The notes: generated from the sequence alone by a model not told the origin. DNA of 60,784 nucleotides from Sistotremastrum niveocremeum HHB9708 (GCA_001630475.1 KV419469.1:1-60784); one strand, 5' to 3'; numbered from the stretch's first letter, positions 47,649-59,516 are shown. Numbers and translations: made by a program.

Positions 47649-48228
47649 CTACATGTACAAAGATATATCAGAGAGTTGCTGTGACCGGTATCCACCTTGC
47701 TAAAAGAGAGGGTTTGAGCATTCAGTCGTCGGGAACATTCAATAGCGTACTTGTTCAACAAAGGCACTAATCTGTTCACCTTGCAAAGTAAGTCACGAGT
47801 TGCAAAGGAGAGCGATAGCTGCTCACCTCATCACCATCTTCCATTCCGAGACTCCCTGGTGTATCCTCGTCTCGGACACGGACGCCATCATAAACAAAAC
47901 GCAAAGCACCTTGATCTACCCCGAAGTTTTTCTAGACGTCGAAGGAAATGTTATCGTGGGTTTGAAGACATCAGCACGCGGTCGAACTTCGGCACCCCTG
48001 AAAAGTTTGGCGAAACCAGTACTCTCTCGCACAGAAAACGCAAGATCTATAGAGGCGCTGATCAGTATGAATGGAGCTGGATAGCAGAAACCGACCTTGC
48101 TTGTTGAACACCACTTTGAGCGTCATCTTGGCGCCTTTTTGACTCGGTGCAGGCTGCTGAAGGTCTTCAAGTCTGGGTTTCTTGTCCTGCTTGGGGCTCC
48201 TGGCTGTTGAAGATTCACGAGAACTCAT
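47649..48228 (-). CDS. SMT3: SUMO (small ubiquitin-like modifier) precursor
   Basis: A protein modifier conjugated through its C-terminal Gly-Gly after proteolytic processing, acting mainly in the nucleus. Five exons give 122 residues. The N-terminal 34 residues are a flexible, charged tail. The beta-grasp core follows: MTLKVVFNKQDLAFSVREST, FAKLFRGAEKNFGVDQGALR, FVYDGVRVRDEDTPGSLGME and DGDEISAFVEQ, matching SUMO at the F-L/V-x-D-G-x-R and D-x-T-P-x-x-L-x-M-E-D-x-D-x-I signatures. The last intron (GTACGC...TTTTAG) restores QGG at 107-109 followed by a 13-residue extension YRSQQLSDISLYM. Without this splice the frame would end EQVRY with no Gly-Gly. The match is divergent from yeast Smt3 but the layout is clear. 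Confidence 0.88.
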
Positions 48229-50220
48229 GATGGGCGAAGATTGGAAGAAAGACGAGGGAGCGAGAGCAACGATGAAGCAGGCGTGGTACAGTTTGAGCGT
48301 CAACGCGTCGCTAGCGCTGAACACTTCTTTCCTTTTCTTCCCACACGACTATTTTCAAATTTCTGCGACGACTGCTGGTGCTGTAATCAGCTCAACAATT
48401 CGGGCTTTCGTGCCTTCCTGCCTGTTATCTCTACAGGCTTGGAATTAGCTATCCCAATGCGTGGCCGATAATATCCGGCTCAGGCTTGTGGTACTGGCTA
48501 CGGGCTGTTAGTGGGCTGTTGTACGTCGACCAGACAAAGATCGCCGGGCGATCAGTCAATGCAGGCACACAAGAGGGAGACCGCAAGAACCTTTATTGGA
48601 TCCTTGCTTGTTCGGTGGCTAAATCATGCTTACATTGCAATATGCCAATATTGGCGGTTCTCATTTGCCTCACCTATGCTTTGATTCACGGAATTTTCTA
48701 CAATTCCTTGGTCTTGGATCGCCACCTACTCTTGACCCCTCGCTCTATGCAATGTGCTCATCGAAGTGGGCTGCTTCTTTGCTAGAACAGAAGAACTTAT
48801 CTGATCAAGCTCGCGACACAGCCTTCCCGTACATGCTCTCAGGCTCTGGTCTTGTATTTTGGGCTTTCCGGTGCTACCAGCGAGATCAATCATGGCGACA
48901 CGATACACGTGGATTGATCGTGTACCTCGATCTTATTGCATGCTTATGCGGGCGATTGGTCTTGTTCCACTAATATCTTGAGGCACGCTACGGACCTTCA
49001 ATCTCAATGGATTGTTACGATTAAATGGACGTATACAAGTCCATGTAGTCTCCTGAGAAAACAATTCGTTTTGTGGGAGGGGTGCTCAGCCACGTACTCC
49101 ATACTATGGAGCCCCTATGAGCGTCGACATGAGCGCCGATGAGTGGATATGTTGGTATACCCTCAGCTGACCGAACCCAAAGGTCTGGGTTACCAATGCC
49201 TTTTTGCCAGAGCTAAGTATGAGTTTATTCATCGTTGCAGGTACCGTGTCGGGCGCTCCTTTGGATAATAATGCAGCAATTGTGCAGCTATGCAGTGTCG
49301 CCGATGAATAGCGTGATGAATTGCAGGCACATAAGCCATTTATGTTAAAGCGGCCGATCTGAGTATTCGGCTAGCCTACTCTGTTGGGCTGAAGGCTGGT
49401 TGCGGGACTTGCTTATGTGTTGAGGTTGCAAATCGTTGAGCAATTCTTGTCGACGGTACTGTAGAGTACAAGAGCAACTACAAGGCATCGAGTCATTGAT
49501 GCTCCCACGCACTGCACGTTCTAGATGAGATCATAATGATTCGATCTCCTCGTGCTGGTCGTGGTGGTGCTTCTCAGTTGCTCAACTCCCAAGAATCGGA
49601 AATTTGCGAGTGCAGAACTAGGCATAGTAAAGTTCCGGAAGAAACTCGATTACAAGGGAGGAGAATTGATTTTTCGATAGATCTTTCGGTGCTGGGGTTG
49701 GTTGGGAGAGTCTCCGAGTGGCCACAAAGCGTTGCGGCTTGCCAGGATCAGAGGTTGCAGTGCCCAGCTTTCGGGGCTAATTCCAAAACCACAACCAGCA
49801 AAAAATCCCGAGATTGAGCAGGTAATAGCGGTGCAGGGCCTATGCCAGATTCTCGACTGGTCCACTGACAAGGATATCAAGTAAGCTTATTCCACGGAAA
49901 TGCAAGTTGGCCGTGCAGCGAGTGACGAGCTCGGAGTCACATTGATGGACAAGCTGCTTCCGCTGTGAAGCTTCCCCGGCTGCGGACCTTCATCTCCGAT
50001 TTTCTCCTGAAGTGTTACCATTGTCTCGCACTGTGGACACTATGATTGAGCCAGAAGATTCCGTGATACATCTGATACGCAGCATCGCAGCATCGAGTTG
50101 ATGACTCTTGGTCAGGAACGAGTTCATTCAAATAGATGGCCCAGGATCTTTTATTCAGCACCACTGTCGACCTAACATTTCTTAGAGCTTTGTCTGCTAT
50201 ACCGAAATCACTTTCAGAAA
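48229..50220. other. Intergenic, no supported gene
   Basis: Two kilobases. The left part should contain the SUMO promoter. Plus-strand short frames at 48626-48973 (115 codons) and 49536-49817 lack domains or splice continuations. A region near 49700 looked tRNA-like and was rejected. Confidence 0.4.
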
Positions 50221-52321
50221 ATGCCGGGTTCCGAGCTTTCGTTGGATTTTTCTTGCTTGGGCGACGGGTCGTCGCTGTCATCTTCACTCTACGAGTCGTC
50301 TCCTCCGTCAAGTGTGGCCTCAGATGTAAACGACATCAATTGCGACCTGGAGAGCTACTATATGGAAGAAGTTGACCAGCTCTGGAGAACTCAGCAGGTC
50401 AACAACTCCGGCGAAAAGAGACATGATGGTCTCAGCGTAAAATACGTCAGGGCCTTCCTCAAATTTACCCTGCTATCGTGTCGACGAATAGTTTGGTCGG
50501 CTCTTTTCCACGCTTGCGGTACGTGTTATTTTTAAATCTCGCATCTCGATTAGCTCATCAGAAAGAATTCAGGAATGCGAGAATTTCTTGTCGTGCTCCT
50601 TTTCGAGATTGGATCAGTCTCCATCTTGTTCGTTCTGTTGATTTGGTGCCTTCTCGCAAGCTCCCTTGCTTTTCAATCGGTTTACAGCCGATTCTCGGCA
50701 CAACATTGTAAAGCCCTCAGTCTCACGAATGCAGGTTAGTCGTTGGTCGAACTGTCAATCTGTCACTCTCTCATTCTTTTTCAGCGTATCCTGATATGTT
50801 CGAAGAGCTGGAGGATAGTGTTCGGGAGAGTGCAATAAATGCACTCAACCAATCGGTCTCACAGCAGCACTACCCCCCAGCCGAGCGTCGTTTTAATCTG
50901 GACGTAGCCAAACTTTTGTGAGAATTTCGTTGCCTTCTGGCTACATTTCCTGAACTCTTTCATAGACTGCAGTGCTCCGCAATCATGTACGAGCGGTATC
51001 GTGCCGACGAGGAAGTTCGTATCGAGGTCCCAGATGCCCGCTTGAACCCTCGGAACCCTGCGCTTTCCAACCCATTGCTCCCAGGGGCGCTCAGCTTCTC
51101 CGCCAAGACAGAAACCCGGACTGCTGCGATTTCTAGGTTCGCCAATGCCCATGGACTCGAATATTCCACCGTATCAGAGTTAAATAGCCAAGGAGAAGCT
51201 TTTTGTGGCTTGTTCTGGTCCGAACGGGGAAATTTCATAATTTTGGCGTATCGGGGTACTGCGCCAACAGATTTTGTCGAGTGGTCGACTGATCTGTCTT
51301 ACGAACTGAGGGAAGGAGGCACTTTGATACGTGGCTGGGATCGAGGTGGGTCTCTCTTATGATGATTGATCTACTTTGAAACTGATAAAATACCAGTCCA
51401 CAAGGGATTTTCCGAGAAAGCTTTTCCTGACCACATGCCTGAAGGATCTCGTTCACCTTATGGTAACGTTTTATCACTTCCTACTCCATCGCTTTGTCTC
51501 ATCCCGTTCAAAGACTCCATCAAGTTAAGCGTAAAAACACTGGCCATGCATCTCCTCTCGAATCGATTGCCAGGCACGAAAATTAACGTGGTGCGTATCA
51601 AAGCTCCAGGAATGCCCTGATACTCCTTAACATGCGTTTCAGTGGACAACCGGTCATTCATTGGGAGCCGCAGTGGCCTCTCTCATGTTTTCACGCCAAA
51701 TCACGGAACCATTAGACTTCGGAGATGAGATAAAGTTTCGAGACGCCTATCTCTTCGGTATGCCCGTCATATGCAACAGTTTGTCTAAAATTGGTATGTT
51801 TCCCACTTCTCCCAAGCATATCATGCTCAACCCATGGTTCGATCAGCTTTTGATCACAGCATGAAAATTGACCGACATCGTACACTCTGGCGAATAACCA
51901 ACGGAAGTGATATCGTATCGACTGGCGTACCCCATACGGGCGATCAGCCGGATTCAAAGGTCGCGCCGTGCAGCCCTTTGTCGTGTAAGCCTTGCCAAAT
52001 ACTAAACCTGAACGGGGATTTATACTAAACTTCGTATCAGTTGCTCACTTGGGAACCTCTATAAATCTCGGACAGCCTGGAGTCAGCTCTGACAGCTGCA
52101 CGTCATCATCCACTGAACCGATTCTCCTAGTATCTGCGGCCGCTACGACGGGGAAGCAAAAACCTACATCCTCAACGAGGGCAAGGGCGGCATGGATCGC
52201 CTTTGCAGCGCGTTTACCCATTTTGGGTCGCTTTTACAGCCACGGAACAGCGAGCTATTGGCTGCGCCTCAAGGAGCTTCGACCTGGAGCGATTAAAGCA
52301 GGTCGTTTGCCTAAATCCTAG
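50221..52321 (+). CDS. Class 3 lipase, membrane-anchored, DAG-lipase-like
   Basis: A lipase predicted to act on acylglycerols at a membrane. Nine exons. The N-terminal 100 residues are Ser/Asp-rich, then comes one hydrophobic stretch (LFEIGSVSILFVLLIWCLL). The catalytic part begins at DVAKLLLQCSAIMYERYR and proceeds to GNFIILAYRGTAPTDFVEW (oxyanion region), NVWTTGHSLGAAVASLMFSR with the nucleophile Ser in GHSLG, ITNGSDIVSTGVP with the likely acid Asp, and a C-terminal RFYSHGTASYWLRL with the likely His. The order fits the Lipase_3 family. All eight introns preserve frame. It sits among lipid-signalling genes; the PLC that makes diacylglycerol is the next gene, on the other strand, which is suggestive only. 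Confidence 0.92.
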
Positions 52322-52845
52322 AACAACACATCTCAGCGTTCACTAATCCAACGGCTGTTCAACTGATCACAAAAAAGATCTCTCACAACTCATCATCAAT
52401 GTATTCTACACCTTGCATATATAATTTTTGACGTAGTATGTCAGTTATCGTCAACGCAAACTACTCAGCGGTAACTTGCGCGGTCCGAGTGAGCTAAAGA
52501 CATAAACTAGACAACTTGAAACTAGAAAGATTGTCTAATCTGAGTCACCATCCGCTTCGATGTCAATCAGTATCGTTGGCCCAGACATAAGCAGCCAGTC
52601 GGATGAATCAACATACGCTGCGTAGACTTGGAAAGCTCAGTTGATGGTGCGAGCGCGTACATGATGCAAGGCTTGCGAATCGCGTCCGATTTCATCTTGC
52701 GATGCTCGGAGCACCAGGATGACGATCGATATCTCATCCCGCTTTACTCAACAAATTCAACAAGCAAGGATGAAACTTGATTTGCGTGTTCGCAGAGATC
52801 AGCATAAATTGTGCCGGACATGAAAGACGAGGGCCACTATTGTCC
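52322..52845. other. Convergent intergenic gap
   Basis: About 520 bp between the lipase end and the PLC end. No gene or repeat recognised. Confidence 0.45.
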
Positions 52846-54716
52846 CTATGAAATGGCGAAGCGCAAGAGTAAGGTAGCTCCAGTGTGTCGACCTGCAATG
52901 CTAAGCAGTCGAGCGAATCGCCATCCTTCGGCAAGATGTTGCACTCGTCCCACGAATATTGCCATAGGAGAACTTTCGAAAAGGCGTTCATGCTCCACAA
53001 GAATGCTATAGACGTGAGTTCGACACGTTACCCCAGACAAAAGGACTGCAATATCACGCACCGAATGAACGCTAAATCCTCTTCATCATACGCCATTTCG
53101 AAACTTTCATCCCATACTGGATCTGCTCCTTCTGGCGGGACACCATCGCAATGGACCGTCTTTGATGACCAGTTCTGTTCGCTCTGTGACAGGAGAAGAT
53201 TGGCCTTCAATTTGACTTTGAAGTTCAACGCTCCGTTAGGGCTAGGTACTATGTTGCGTTAGAGAGATTGAGAACCCGAGAGAAACAATACTGACAACCA
53301 CTGATTCCGAACACATGACAGCTGAGGCGTCGTGAATTTGATGTCGGTTGACCAACCACTTCATCTGGTTGGGTCATGTCAGGACTCTTTAACATCCAGC
53401 CGGGGGTTCCAGAGAACATGGCTTCGTTCACTTGCATGCCTCTGTCGTATTTCTGCCAGTTTAATGCAGCCACTTGAGTCCCGTCCCGCCAGAATTTCAA
53501 GGGGTCGAGATTCGAGGAAGTGATACGAGTGCCTTTAGGATATACTCGCCGTAAATGGGTTTTGGCGTGTTGAATGAGGGATTCTCGAGCGTGAGGGATT
53601 AGGCGGATGAGTGCAGGCTCAGAGATATTGATCAGGATATGAAGTATGTCGGGAAATTCTGGAACCAAGCGGGGAATGTTAGGGCGAGGATAGTTTGCTT
53701 GACGGGTCAACTTACTGTCAGTCAGCCAGGATGCTTTGGGTTTCACGCTCTGAGCATAGACGCCGAGAGCAGCGAGCTCGGGGGCAATGGTTTTTCGTTC
53801 TGCCTTAGACCGTCTTTCAAGGCGCAAAGCCTCAAAGCCCTTTGCCTCCGGCGAGTCCGAGTAGTCGTCTCCATCGGATGACGAAACAGGATCTTCGGCC
53901 GTGAGATCTTCATTCGGAGGAGCATAGTATTCGACCTAGATGGTTGATCAGTAATTATGAGAATCCTGTTCGACATTGTGGTCCCGGACTCACAATCAAT
54001 ACAATCCTCCCTTTAAGGTCGTTCGGCGTTACTTCATCGCCATCAGGCTTTTCAACTGGTTCAGTGACGAGTTTATCCCCCCATACTTCCTTCATAATTT
54101 CCACCAACATTCTCTGGCCTTGAACGTCGACGTGACATTCTAAGCTTACGAGAACAGGCCAGTCCTCTGCATCTACGCCCTTGCCGATGGCTTCACACAC
54201 GTCCACGAAACTGACGCTTTTGCTGAAGGTATAACCATGGGTGACGATAGGGCCCTTCGCAGATGGCCATACGTCTATTTCGACACAGCGTGCGTGGTGT
54301 GAAAGCACATGAGTATATGCGGCTGCAGAAGCCGTACCAAATAGCTGGGCTGATAACAGGTACGTATTATGGGATGACCTTGAAGGAAACCTCGTTAGTT
54401 GGCCCAATCGACGTGTGATCGGTGCTGTACTGCCTTACGATATGTGATAGTGCGCTAGCGGATGACCCCCGTCGAATTCGGGGAGTTGAATCAGGGGGAG
54501 TGTGATGATCTTCTCAGGATCCTACACGAAGAGGACGATCGATGTTTTGGATATATGGACATCAGAGATATGGCGTACCTCTTCCTGCTCTGAAAGGAAC
54601 CGGATGACTGCATCACTTAGCCTTGCAGTGGGATGGGTTGATCTATCGGCGATTACATTGCAGTTTGAGTCTAATTGCGTAGTGATCAGGTCATCTGTAG
54701 TGGACACGATATTCAT
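52846..54716 (-). CDS. PLC1: Phosphoinositide-specific phospholipase C
   Basis: It hydrolyses PIP2 to IP3 and diacylglycerol in membrane signalling. Seven exons. The X domain begins at [19 protein letters not shown]; catalytic His77 and His121 (VTHGYTF) and metal-site Glu107 and Asp109 (CVEIDVW) are present, and LVSLECH follows. An acidic linker ([16 protein letters not shown]) separates X from Y. The Y domain has [55 protein letters not shown] and [10 protein letters not shown]2 domain closes the protein: [22 protein letters not shown] and [17 protein letters not shown]. The intron at the last join is supported by C2 continuity. The N-terminus before X is only 74 residues; a complete EF-hand/PH part is not seen, so an upstream exon may be missing from my model (ATG 54716 is tentative). 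Confidence 0.9.
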
Positions 54717-55203
54717 CGAAAATATCCAAGTCGGTGAGTCGTGAGGGAGGAAAGTGTGCTGCTAATAATATCCGAGGGGGCCTGAAATCCATCTTGATAG
54801 CTCGTGAGCTCTCTTGTGATCGGAGCCGGGCGTCTATTGCGCTATCTTGCTATCTTTAAACTGTCTGCAGAGCACGAAAGGAATTTTTGGACGAGATACT
54901 ATTAATGTTGTCCGAAGATTACATGTAGTTAACATTTCTCAAGCACATCGAAGAGTCGGTGCACGGGTGCGAAGCTCGCACCTCGTTTGTTTCTTTCTCC
55001 AGCGATCGCAAATTTCCATTCTCGTACCGTACAAACTTGAACGGCGTGCAGCTCGGATCCTGTAGTTCTCAGCCTTGGACAAGCATTTTCGGTGCCAAAA
55101 GTGTAAAAGAGCGTGCCTGACTGCGATCAGCGCTTGTAGACGACAACAGCGGCCAAATAAACGCTGCCCTTCTACCCTTGCCCCTTTCACTGGACACAAC
55201 ACA
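54717..55203. promoter_or_regulatory. Divergent region between PLC and BAR genes
   Basis: About 490 bp that should hold both promoters. A short possible upstream exon for PLC starts ATGGATTTCAGG near 54799 on the minus strand, but its frame does not join cleanly, so it is not annotated. No clear consensus motif. Confidence 0.4.
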
Positions 55204-56622
55204 ATGTCTGGCTGGGGAAAATTCTCGTCCTCGTTTGCTTCCCTGAACATCGGCCAGAAGGCAGGCTCGTTGGCCAAAGGACTCAATTCCAGCGTTCAGG
55301 CGACCAAGTAAGTACGCGCTCGTCCGTTGCGGTTCAAGCTGGAGACGCGTCTTGGACTGCGTTAACGGTCCTCCGAACCTGTCTTACTCTCTCAGTCGGT
55401 CTTTCGCGCAATTCTGATCACGATATAATCACAGAGAACGATTTGGTCAAGTCAACGCCGATGACATCACCGAACTGCCTCAAGGTTTGCTCGCGTCTTT
55501 GCAGTCTGCGAGGAGCAAATCTCTTATCGCGGTCGTATAGAATACAAAGACTTGGAAGCTCGCGTCGATGCCCTCCGCCAAGCACATATCGAATTTCTCA
55601 AGTGCGCCCGTCGTGTTGAGTTTCAATGATGATGTTGACCGCCGTGCTACCAGGATCGCCAAAGTGTACGAGAACGAGTCCTATGACTACCCAACGCAAA
55701 TCCAGGAATCTTTGACCGAATTCGGATCAAGTCTTTCTCACAATATCACCACATTCGCCGCAACAAACCTCAAGGTAAAGCCTGACGAAGGCGCAAACTC
55801 TCAATGTCCGTGTTTAAATCGCCTTATCCTAGGGAACTTCCTTGCCAACACCGACCCCCTCCGCCGCTCCCCAAAGTGTTCATAAGACTCTTCCTCATGC
55901 CCTTGCTCGTGCCTCCGCGACAGCGTCAAAGAACGTCGGTGAAGACGATAAGCTCGGCAGAGCCTTACATCTCTATAGCGGGGCTTTCGAGAAGGTACTG
56001 TACTCGCCAACACTCTTGTCGCAGGATCTGAACCTGACGCATCACGTAGATCTCAGACGCTCGATTGACTTCCCAAGCCGACATCCGAACAGGATTCTTA
56101 CAACCCTGGCAGGTTACGCTGAACTCCTCCATCGCTGCGGCAATGAAAGCTCGAGCAGCTGTCCGCGTCAGCCGACTAGAGCTCGATGGATGCAAGGCCT
56201 CGTAAGTACTCACCATATTCAAGTTCATCCTCAAACTGAGATAAGGTCACAGACTTAAAGGTGCATCTGCTGCTAAAGAGGAGCAAGCACGCCTTGAAGT
56301 TGAGAATGCCGAGGACGATCTAGTGCAGAAGACAGAAGTGGCCATCGGTCTCATGAAGACTGTTCTCGAGAACGTGAGTTTTTTTGTTGGTCTGTCACTT
56401 TGATTCCTCACGCGTCATCAAGCCTGAACCCTTGCTCAATTTGAATGCCTTGGCCAAAGCACAACTGGTCTATTTTGCACAAGCTGCGGAGGTTTTGTCA
56501 TCTGTTCAAGGTGATATTGAGGAGCTTGCTGCTGCTGCTGAGGGCCATTACAGGTGAAATGTCTCAGCGTAAAGGAAGTCCATTGTATCTAAAGATGTTG
56601 CAGGAAATCACGTGACCACTAA
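55204..56622 (+). CDS. BAR-domain protein of the Gvp36-like group
   Basis: A membrane-curvature protein of Golgi/endosome trafficking by homology to the BAR fold. Nine exons: MSGWGKFSSSFASLNIGQKA, then ERFGQVNADDITELPQEYK, DLEARVDALRQAHIEFLK, VYENESYDYPTQIQESLTEF, a Pro/Ala-rich linker (GTSLPTPTPSAAPQSVHKTL), EDDKLGRALHLYSGAFEK, QADIRTGFLQPWQVTLNSSI, AAAMKARAAVRVSRLELDGC, LKGASAAKEEQARLEVENAE and PEPLLNLNALAKAQLVYFAQ. This alternation of long amphipathic helices with a RxxLQPW hinge is that of fungal Gvp36/BAR proteins. The last exon: unspliced, the frame stops at 56555-56557; with a GTGAAA-GCAG intron it ends YRKSRDH at 56622, which better matches the family tail. The CpG-poor region begins immediately after it. 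Confidence 0.85.
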
Positions 56623-57285
56623 CCCAGTAATCATACCATGTGTACTCCTGCAGCCTCTATTGATTTTGGACTATGTGCAGGAGTGTTAGAGAGATGTGCT
56701 ACATGTAAAGTGTTCATGCAGATTTATGTTTGTTGGCTTAGCACACTCACTTTTCAAGGATGGGAACTGAAATGGAAGCCAGTCTGTCTAGCCCATGGGT
56801 TCTCTGTTGATCAGTGTAGATTGTCTGCTTATGTAGCTATAAACACAGGAGCTACTGATGTCTATTAAACCCTTCTGTCATTTTCTCAAATGCCAGGCTC
56901 CTCTAAACAATTTTCACATTGGGTATATCTTGTCAGAGTTAATAAGCAAATCATGGCAACAACAGTTGCGCTCACTGCCAGTGTTCCAAGTAGTGTTGTG
57001 AAATCTGATCTACTTGTCAAGTCCAAAAGTTATTGTTACATGTGACTCCTTGTCCCCATGCATGTTTGAGATGAGGTCATTTTGAATGCTAGACACAATC
57101 ATATTGCCACTGCCTTGTAATTTTTTTGTGTACTCTCTGAGTCAAAGGTCCCCAGAGTAAGCTCTAATAATATACTATATGTTTTTATTCATTCTATCAA
57201 GGTTGAGAGCTCAGAGCTGTACCAATTAGGCTTTGAATGTCCAGTTACTGTTAGCAGTGGACAGTTCTAGAGGTTCAATGCAACA

Positions 57286-57369
57286 CTGGAATTCCCAACA
57301 TGAGTGCAACAGCTAATACAAAGTATACAACAACAAACCTGGAATTCCCAACATGAGTGCAACAGCTAA
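57286..57369 (+). repeat. Tandem pair of a 31-bp repeat, 53-bp period; third copy at the window end
   Basis: The 31-mer starting CTGGAATTCCCAACATGAG and ending TGCAACAGCTAA is present at 57286-57316 and identically at 57339-57369. A diverged copy (CTGGAATTCCCTTGATGAG...) begins at 60760 and is cut by the window end. TATATACCC motifs lie near copies two and three. A terminal repeat of a retroelement is one possibility. Confidence 0.7.
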
Positions 57370-57578
57370 GGAGCACTGGGAATTCCAACTCAGCTATATA
57401 CCCGGAACTTTAGGGCAGGGCTAATACGCAAACAAGGCTCTACAGCCTCAGGGAAAATAGGGAAAAATATGAGAAAATTACTACAAGGTAAGAAGGGTAT
57501 AACGAAGTGAAAACAAGAAGAAGGGATGTCAGAACACAATTCTAACAGTTACAACTGTACTTTTCCATTTTTGCCTGT

Positions 57579-57643
57579 GACTGGTAACTGCTGGTCTGGT
57601 TGCCTGCCAAAATTCTGCATGACTGGCAACTGCAACCAGTCAT
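57579..57643. repeat. GACTGG/CCAGTC-rich repeat, copy 1
   Basis: A short sequence with alternating GACTGGYAACTGC and CCAGTC units, able to fold on itself. A diverged copy lies at 59453-59516, sharing the order GACTGG-AACTGC-CTGGTTGCC-CCAAAA-GACTG-CAACTG. A partial third copy is near 57727-57760. Confidence 0.55.
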
Positions 57644-58327
57644 AAAAAGACCAGGTACTTTAAGTCCTCTAAAGTTAAAAAGGACTCCTTATTTTTCCTG
57701 ATGCGCTTGATTTTCAGAAAGCCAGATGACCGGCAACTGCAGCCCAGTCACAACCCCACCACAACCTGCGTTTGCCTGCAGTCACATGCGCTGGACTTTC
57801 AAACTCTAGTCATGGACACTCAATTTTGGCAGTGATTCATTGCAGAGTAAGGCACCATTAACTGCCTGACTCTGCCCCTGTATGCCTTTATGCAACCGCG
57901 TAGTGTACAACGGCTTGGGCAAATTACTGAGATGATCTGCCATGCAAGCGACACTCAGCTTGAGTGCAATGAGCGCCCAGGCTGTGTTGATTGGCTGCTT
58001 GCTTGACTGCTCAAAGGAGCTGATCAATTAAGGATGAACACAAGTATAGCAAAAAAATGGTACACATGGATGGACCTGAGTAGGTACCTGCCAGCCTGGA
58101 TACTCAGGTGGGCAGGTATATACCCGTGTTCATCCTTATGATCAATGATTTGACAACGTCAATCAATGCGCGCTTCCCCCTTCCAAAAAAGACCTGGTCA
58201 ACAGGGCATAACTGCAGGCTCTCCAGACCAGGCTGGAGTTGGAGCTTCTTGACACAAGAAAGGAGTGTTGTGTTGGGGACTTCTTCAAGAGTGGAGTCCC
58301 CAATTGGAAGCTCCGTTTTGAACAACA

Positions 58328-58420
58328 CTTCAGAAAAAATTAGACCTATTAATTGTATTTTTGAGTGGTTTGGAGTACTCAGGAGTACTCAAAAGTACAA
58401 ATAGTAGGTCTAATTTTCTC
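58328..58420. repeat. Small hairpin element with head-to-head CTTCAGAAAAAATTAGACCTA arms
   Basis: The left arm starts CTTCAGAAAAAATTAGACCTA (58328-58348) and continues through ATTGTATTTTTGAGT. The right arm (58385-58420) is its approximate reverse complement, ending GGTCTAATTTTCTC. GGAGTACTC occurs twice in the centre. Related single arms lie at 58555, 59091-59106 (reverse) and 60488, so this is one dispersed family. Confidence 0.7.
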
Positions 58421-58554
58421 TCAAGCGTCAACAAAGGTATCACTGATATGTTGACAGAATGTTCAAGTTGGTGCGGCCTCCTTTGCGCTCATATGCTCCA
58501 ATATTGTTGACCTCCAGGAAAGCCGATGTTGCAAGATAGATAGCTTGCCCAGAA

Positions 58555-58600
58555 CTTCAGAAAAAAAATAGACCTCCTATTTCAACTCTTGAGCACTCCA
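58555..58600 (+). repeat. Diverged copy of the CTTCAGAAAA repeat
   Basis: Begins CTTCAGAAAAAAAATAGACC and continues CTCCTATTTCAACTCTTGAG, sharing order and spacing with the hairpin arm but with several changes. Confidence 0.5.
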
Positions 58601-59023
58601 GAGGGCTCCACTTCCTGGAATGTGGGGGTCCATTGAGCTGGTGGTAAACCCAGGTCCCATGGTGAGTGGCAAGCTGATATAGAGCAGCATGGCCACCCCA
58701 CTGGCAAGGGCACATGATCCACCCCTGATGCCCTCAATCACGGGAGTTTTCACCGCAGCAAGGATACTAGGCAACTTCAACTGGTGCAATGATTGTGGGA
58801 CATTATGCATCCACAGTCCCACAAGTTGCAAGATCTGCAGCTCAGAATGTGGTGCAGAATATCCTTTGTAATCTTCTGCAAGGACTGAATTTCTGAGAAC
58901 CCACTCAAGTTGTTGAATTTGCCTCAGGCTGTCTCCAAGGGTGCACATAAGCTCTCTGCGTGAGTCTCTGGTTCTTCCTTCAAGGAAAAAATTAGGCTGT
59001 ATGTTATAGGCTAATTAGGCTAA

Positions 59024-59106
59024 TCAGGCTATTTTTCTGCTATCTCAGCTACAATAGCGCTAAAATAGCAGGAAATAGCAGAAATAGCAGCTAATTTTTT
59101 CTGAAG
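59024..59106. repeat. AATAGCAG-rich palindromic repeat ending in a reversed CTTCAGAAAA arm
   Basis: The left part (AGGCTATTTTTCTGCTATCTC) pairs with GCAGGAAATAGCAGAAATAGC to its right, centred near the self-complementary TAGCGCTA. It runs straight into CTAATTTTTTCTGAAG (59091-59106), the reverse complement of the dispersed arm. Confidence 0.5.
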
Positions 59107-59452
59107 CGGCCACTCATGTTGTAGGTGAAGCTTACCATCTTGAACTGTTTGAGGACACATGGCAAGCCTGGATCTACTAGGGCCTCTCTCTTACTTTTGC
59201 TGTTCAACACTATTTTGTGCTTGAGAGTCCCTTCTGAACCCAAGTCTGGGATTTGGGAAAGATGTTTGGCCACAGATTGGAAGTTATTGAGCCAGCCATC
59301 TGCTGAAGAACATTTCAGGTTGTCAAGTATTGTGCCTGGTGCACAAACAGTGACGGTCTCTGGCTCAAAAGTCAATGTGATTTTTCCCGATCCTGTCACT
59401 TAAAGTGTTCTGAGGTCCAGTCACAACTGGACTTTTGACCCCCGGAGGGTGC

Positions 59453-59516
59453 GACTGGCAACTGCCAGTCTGGTTGCCATCCAAAAGTTTGCGTGACTGA
59501 CAACTGTGACTGCAAC
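59453..59516. repeat. GACTGG/CCAGTC-rich repeat, copy 2
   Basis: Diverged counterpart of 57579-57643, in the same orientation, at 1.9 kb distance. It retains more CpG than copy 1 (for example GCGACTGG and GCGTGACTG), while copy 1 has TpG or CpA at comparable positions. Confidence 0.55.

Noticed and set aside
47649-48228. SUMO-like protein lacking Gly-Gly
   Set aside because: First reading ended EQVRY; a better intron (GTACGC to TTTTAG) gives QGG and a normal precursor tail.
48626-48973. Plus-strand frame of 115 codons with Leu-rich sequence
   Set aside because: Looks mildly coding-like but no family match, splice signals or partner exons were found.
49690-49800. Possible tRNA
   Set aside because: A D-arm-like GAGTGG and a T-arm-like GGGGCTAATTCC are present, but the acceptor stem and T-loop consensus do not pair properly.
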